Shown here: positions 62,417-64,000 of the stretch, piece after piece
How positions within the stretch are numbered: the stretch's first letter is position 1
Layout of the letters: every line of letters begins with the position of its first letter
Assembly (NCBI RefSeq): GCF_020539505.1
Contig: NZ_JACDXW010000001.1
Location: 248,001 to 312,000, forward strand
Reading direction: 5' to 3'
Length of the DNA: 64,000 bases
DNA from: Mesopusillimonas faecipullorum
GTDB lineage: Bacteria; Pseudomonadota; Gammaproteobacteria; Burkholderiales; Burkholderiaceae_B
Position numbers and translations under genes: made by a program
Notes under the pieces: model-generated
Told to the model about the DNA's origin: nothing
Database searches by the model: none
What the model saw: only the letters and a program-made list of their open reading frames with translations

Positions 62417-64000
62417 TTAGACTGCCACCGCGACGCTGGCGGATACGCGCTTGCGCGGCTTGGGTGGCGTCACCGCTTCGAGTACGCCTAGCCCGTGCTC
62501 TTCTATGTAAAACTTTTGGCCGGGCGGCACAGTAATGGTGGTCAGCTCGGCCTCTATGACGGCTGGCCCCAGCACCAGGTTGCCGGGCATGAGCTGCTCC
62601 CATTGATACACCGGTGTCTGCACCCACGCCTTGGTCTCAGGCCAATAGGCATCCCGAGTCCCCAGTTGCGCTGCCGAGGGGTCTTCGGCCTGCATAGGTT
62701 GCACTGCCAATTCAGGCTTCCAGGTGGGCACCGTGACTTTCAGCACAAAGTTATCCAGGTAGACGCCGCCGGGCTTATTCACGACCAGAGGCGAAAAGGC
62801 TTGTGAGAACTCGGCCTCGAAGGCGTCGTAGACGGCCTGCGCATCTTCATCGGAACGTATGGCCAGCACAGGGGAAGCGGCCCGCTTCAGATTGACCTGA
62901 CCGCCATATAGCATGTCCAGCTCCAGTGAGAACACCGCGTCATCGGCATCCAGCCCCTCGCTGGCCAATTCTTGCCTGGCCTTTTCCATCATGGTTTCTA
63001 CCGTGGCATTGAAGAGCTCGCGGTCTACGACCAGCTCTTCGGTCATAGCCTGCATAAACACCATGCGCCGCGATTGCTCATACATGTGCATGACGTCCAT
63101 GATGGATGCGCCCATGGCACAAAACACCGGTGCAGCCGGGAACACCACAGCCTTGGGAACATCGCCGCGGAACCCCGCCATGTGGGTGGGCCCCGCCCCG
63201 CCAAAGGCAAACAGCACGAAGTCTTCGGGGTGATAACCGCGCATATGCACTTCGCGCTTGATGGCGCCCGCCATGTTCTCGTCCATCACCCGCTTGATCA
63301 AAGCCGCGGCCTCTATGGTTTCCACGCCCAGAGGCTCGGCAATTTTCTCGCGTATGGCCTTCTCGGCCTTGGCTTTATTCAGGGGCATACGCCCGCCGTA
63401 ATAGGTGTCGGGATTGATATAACCCAGCACGACGTCGGCGTCGGTTACGGTAGGTTCGGTTCCCCCCAGGTCGTAGCACACCGGCCCTGGCATTGAACCT
63501 GCGCTACGCGGGCCAACCATGAGCCGACCTTGATCCAGGCTGGCAATAGAACCGCCCCCTGCCCCAATGGACAAGGTTTGCATCATGGTGACGTTAACCA
63601 TCCATTTATCTATGACGGGGCGGAAGGTGTAGTTGCGCACATTGCTCTCTACCACCAAAGCCACGTCGAAACTGGTTCCCCCTACGTCGCCCGCAATCAC
63701 ATTCTTGAAACCCAGTTGCTCGGCAAAATAGGCCGAGCCCATCAGGCCGGCCACGGGGCCGCCGTTGAAGGTGCGGCTAGCGGGTGTTTTAAAGATGTCC
63801 GCCGAACCGCCTGAGTTGTGGATCATGAGGAAGGCGCCACGGTATCCTCTGTCGCGCAGCTTGTCCCAGGTGGCGCCGATGTCATTTTGCATGGAGCGCT
63901 GCAAGTAGGCGTCTAGCACCGCCGTCATGGTGCGCTCGTACTCACCTATCTTGCTGACCACACTGGAGGACAGCACCACAGGCACAAAGCCGATGTGATA
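62417..64000 (-). CDS. Hydantoinase A / acetone-carboxylase-beta-like subunit (5' end off window)
   Basis: The last 527 residues of a HyuA-family ATP-dependent subunit; the N-terminal ATP-site part lies beyond the right edge. Visible: LMIHNSGGSADIFKTPASRT, VIAGDVGGTSFDVALVV (actin-like phosphate loop), QTLSIGAGGGSIASLD, RSAGSMPGPVCYDLGGTEPT and FAFGGAGPTHMAGF. The C-terminal domain ends in a basic tail (PPKPRKRVSASV). It should activate the substrate or bicarbonate with ATP for the partner subunit. Acetone, acetophenone or hydantoin-type substrates cannot be separated from sequence. Confidence 0.85.
   Translation of the reverse strand, partial: YHIGFVPVVLSSSVVSKIGEYERTMTAVLDAYLQRSMQNDIGATWDKLRDRGYRGAFLMIHNSGGSADIFKTPASRTFNGGPVAGLMGSAYFAEQLGFKNVIAGDVGGTSFDVALVVESNVRNYTFRPVIDKWMVNVTMMQTLSIGAGGGSIASLDQGRLMVGPRSAGSMPGPVCYDLGGTEPTVTDADVVLGYINPDTYYGGRMPLNKAKAEKAIREKIAEPLGVETIEAAALIKRVMDENMAGAIKREVHMRGYHPEDFVLFAFGGAGPTHMAGFRGDVPKAVVFPAAPVFCAMGASIMDVMHMYEQSRRMVFMQAMTEELVVDRELFNATVETMMEKARQELASEGLDADDAVFSLELDMLYGGQVNLKRAASPVLAIRSDEDAQAVYDAFEAEFSQAFSPLVVNKPGGVYLDNFVLKVTVPTWKPELAVQPMQAEDPSAAQLGTRDAYWPETKAWVQTPVYQWEQLMPGNLVLGPAVIEAELTTITVPPGQKFYIEEHGLGVLEAVTPPKPRKRVSASVAVAV

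Noticed and set aside
1-64000. CRISPR arrays, prophage or replication origin
   Set aside because: No regular spaced repeats, no phage structural genes and no dnaA-box cluster were seen.

Overview
The window looks like chromosome of a betaproteobacterium in Burkholderiales, most likely Alcaligenaceae (the Bordetella/Achromobacter/Pusillimonas side). The evidence is a tmRNA whose tag reads ANDERFALAA, an LPS-core glycosyltransferase cluster of the type found in Bordetella, a 52-residue membrane protein I recall from Bordetella/Achromobacter genomes, and many TRAP and amidohydrolase-type catabolic genes. Base composition is moderately GC-rich overall. The stretch from about 22 to 30 kb is clearly more AT-rich. 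No database search was possible, so family names rest on visible motifs and recalled family sequences.

Layout. (1) 0-9.3 kb: a metallo-beta-lactamase-fold hydrolase cut by the left edge; an envelope-polysaccharide locus (NodB deacetylase, GT4, GT9, GT2); a Tas-like aldo/keto reductase; small secreted DUF1090 and DUF4168 proteins; a 52-aa membrane protein; a Tat/lipoprotein serine hydrolase. (2) 9.4-15.1 kb: tRNA-His, tRNA-Thr(CGU), an AI-2E permease, a GT39 membrane glycosyltransferase, a MetE-like methyltransferase, a LysE exporter and ssrA. (3) 15.2-33.6 kb, an accessory and decaying zone: a higA antitoxin with a headless higB, a frameshifted SMR efflux gene, a lipoprotein subtilase with a secreted partner, a GIY-YIG-like protein, an IS5-type insertion sequence, a run of small secreted proteins around a glutamate-receptor-like channel, two damaged pepsin-like autotransporter genes, an AraC regulator leading into a frameshifted glutamate decarboxylase, and a 3'-truncated FMN-dependent hydroxyacid oxidase.

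(4) 33.7-44.4 kb: a coherent catabolic locus. A MarR gene and an XRE-cupin regulator sit near its two ends. Between them a long minus-strand operon encodes a NodB/allantoinase-like hydrolase, a C-C hydrolase of the 2,6-dihydroxypseudooxynicotine-hydrolase type, a complete TRAP transporter (P, Q, M), a cysteine hydrolase, an aldehyde dehydrogenase and an ACMSD-type amidohydrolase. A divergent asparaginase-like gene follows the XRE regulator. The two regulator promoters share a 12-base palindrome half. I infer uptake and stepwise C-C/amide cleavage of an unidentified nitrogenous organic acid. (5) 44.5-64 kb: a BaiN-like flavoprotein; a collapsed Fec-type iron-uptake operon (sigma, TonB receptor and PepSY fragments in original order behind a Fur-box-like site); a YdgA protein, an aminotransferase and an EamA permease; an RND efflux pair; selD; a small membrane protein and an AEC permease; then an operon with hydantoinase/acetone-carboxylase-like subunits, a possible URO-D-like protein and a CobW-type metallochaperone, running off the right edge.

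The main biological interest is the amount of recent gene decay (at least seven broken genes, several by a single nucleotide), the pepsin-like autotransporter pair, the channel with an abnormal pore, and the uncharacterised catabolic operon. Single-base frameshifts in the SMR and gadB genes could be assembly errors and should be confirmed from reads.
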